Shown one piece after another: positions 63,642-64,000 of a stretch of DNA of 64,000 bases (position 1 is the stretch's first letter; each line of letters starts with the position of its first letter). The notes below the pieces were generated by a model. The model had not been told where the DNA came from. It did no database searches and saw only the letters and a list, made by a program, of their open reading frames with translations. The DNA is from Bacteroidales bacterium CF (GTDB lineage Bacteria; Bacteroidota; Bacteroidia; Bacteroidales; UBA932). Location of the stretch: contig CP006772.1 of NCBI GenBank assembly GCA_000473305.1, positions 2,301,805 to 2,365,804 of the forward strand, in the 5' to 3' direction. The position numbers and the translations under genes are program-made.

Positions 63642-64000
63642 AATTTATTGGCTTTTATTAGTTGTTCGACCTCTTCCTTTCTTCCCCGGCGGGCAGCGTA
63701 GCGTAAGAGTTTGTTTTTATTTACTGGGTGTCTTTCAAAAATCGATGTATAAACATAATTAATCTCTGAACCTTGTAAAAAGGAAAACTCAACATCGCCA
63801 ACAATATCAACCAACACCTTTTCTATTGTAGGAGTATTGATTCCCTCTAGTAATTGTAATGGGGATTCAGATACTAAAGGACGAATTATTATTGCTTCGT
63901 TGGTACTTATGTATCGTTCAAAGTCTGTTGATGAAGGCAGCAAGAAAACCCGCTTCTTGTTACTAGTGTTTAGAAGATTAAATATCGACTCGGCGACTTC
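63638..64000 (-). CDS. AbiEi/DUF6577-like antitoxin, 5' end outside the window
   Basis: The frame stays open to the window edge (NLLNTSNKKRVFLLPSSTDF precedes the segment), so the start lies beyond 64000 and at least 120 residues are visible. The C-terminal part contains PTIEKVLVDIVGDVEFSFLQ, SEINYVYTSIFER and LLRYAARRGRKEEVEQL, consistent with the C-terminal domain of AbiEi-type antitoxins (DUF6577-like). It overlaps the toxin-type gene by four bases. N-terminal winged helix of AbiEi would lie outside the window. Confidence 0.75.
   Translation of the reverse strand, partial: EVAESIFNLLNTSNKKRVFLLPSSTDFERYISTNEAIIIRPLVSESPLQLLEGINTPTIEKVLVDIVGDVEFSFLQGSEINYVYTSIFERHPVNKNKLLRYAARRGRKEEVEQLIKANKL

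Overview
The window is a chromosomal segment of a Bacteroidota bacterium, most likely Bacteroidales; I cannot place it to family. The evidence is promoters of the Bacteroidota type (TTG, 19-20 bases, TAnnTTTG) upstream of the tRNA, the ribosomal operon and a small regulator operon, few Shine-Dalgarno sites, many tightly packed genes, and typical gene content (DUF1343 muramidase, FadL/OmpP1 porin, IS66, Bacteroidota-type tyrosine recombinases).

Positions 1-5700 hold an integron-like gene-cassette array. A tyrosine recombinase (4842-5693, minus) is followed on the same strand by at least seven cassettes: two near-identical gene-less 247-bp cassettes (438-684 and 4438-4684), another gene-less one (4059-4437), three with one complete gene each (477-aa secreted protein, DUF2971 protein, 286-aa unknown), and one running off the left edge. 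Cassettes are separated by palindromic sites of 54-134 bp ending in a GTTA core. The first 10-15 bases of each cassette are complementary to the last bases before its own 3' site, as expected if every cassette was once a circle. The recombinase lacks the extra segment of classical IntI, and the cores are not canonical attC cores. I regard this as the most notable system here. A Fic protein and an elongator tRNA-Met lie next to it.

Positions 7400-38000 are largely core: a histidine kinase, ispF, a mutL-rhomboid-EEP phosphatase-TsaC-type operon, rsmE, a selenium operon (mnmH, a YedF/DsrE-like protein, selD), a NamZ-like muramidase, tsaE, a candidate toxin/antitoxin/SecB-like chaperone module under a perfect 22-bp palindrome, comM, a shikimate operon with a fused aroD-aroA gene, and a short ribosomal operon. 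That operon has only rplC-rplD-rplW-rplB-rpsS-rplV-rpsC, with its own promoter and terminator: rpsJ is not upstream and rplP onwards is not downstream. The S3 protein has a long RGG-rich tail.

Positions 38093-42100 contain a lipoprotein gene split by an intact 2,580-bp IS66-family element with a perfect 8-bp target duplication; removing the element and one duplicate restores one reading frame of 472 codons. Positions 42177-48091 hold PLP enzymes of sulfur amino acid metabolism, a MarC protein, a two-component pair and an iron-type alcohol dehydrogenase.

Positions 48982-64000 form a defence island on the minus strand: an AbiEi/AbiEii-like pair, then hsdM, hsdS (with an extra C-terminal SocA/Panacea-like domain), a SEFIR-domain protein, a RecD-like helicase with a C-terminal nuclease-like domain, hsdR and a YgjP-type metallopeptidase, with almost no spacing. 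A SEFIR plus helicase-nuclease pair inserted between hsdS and hsdR suggests a composite defence operon.
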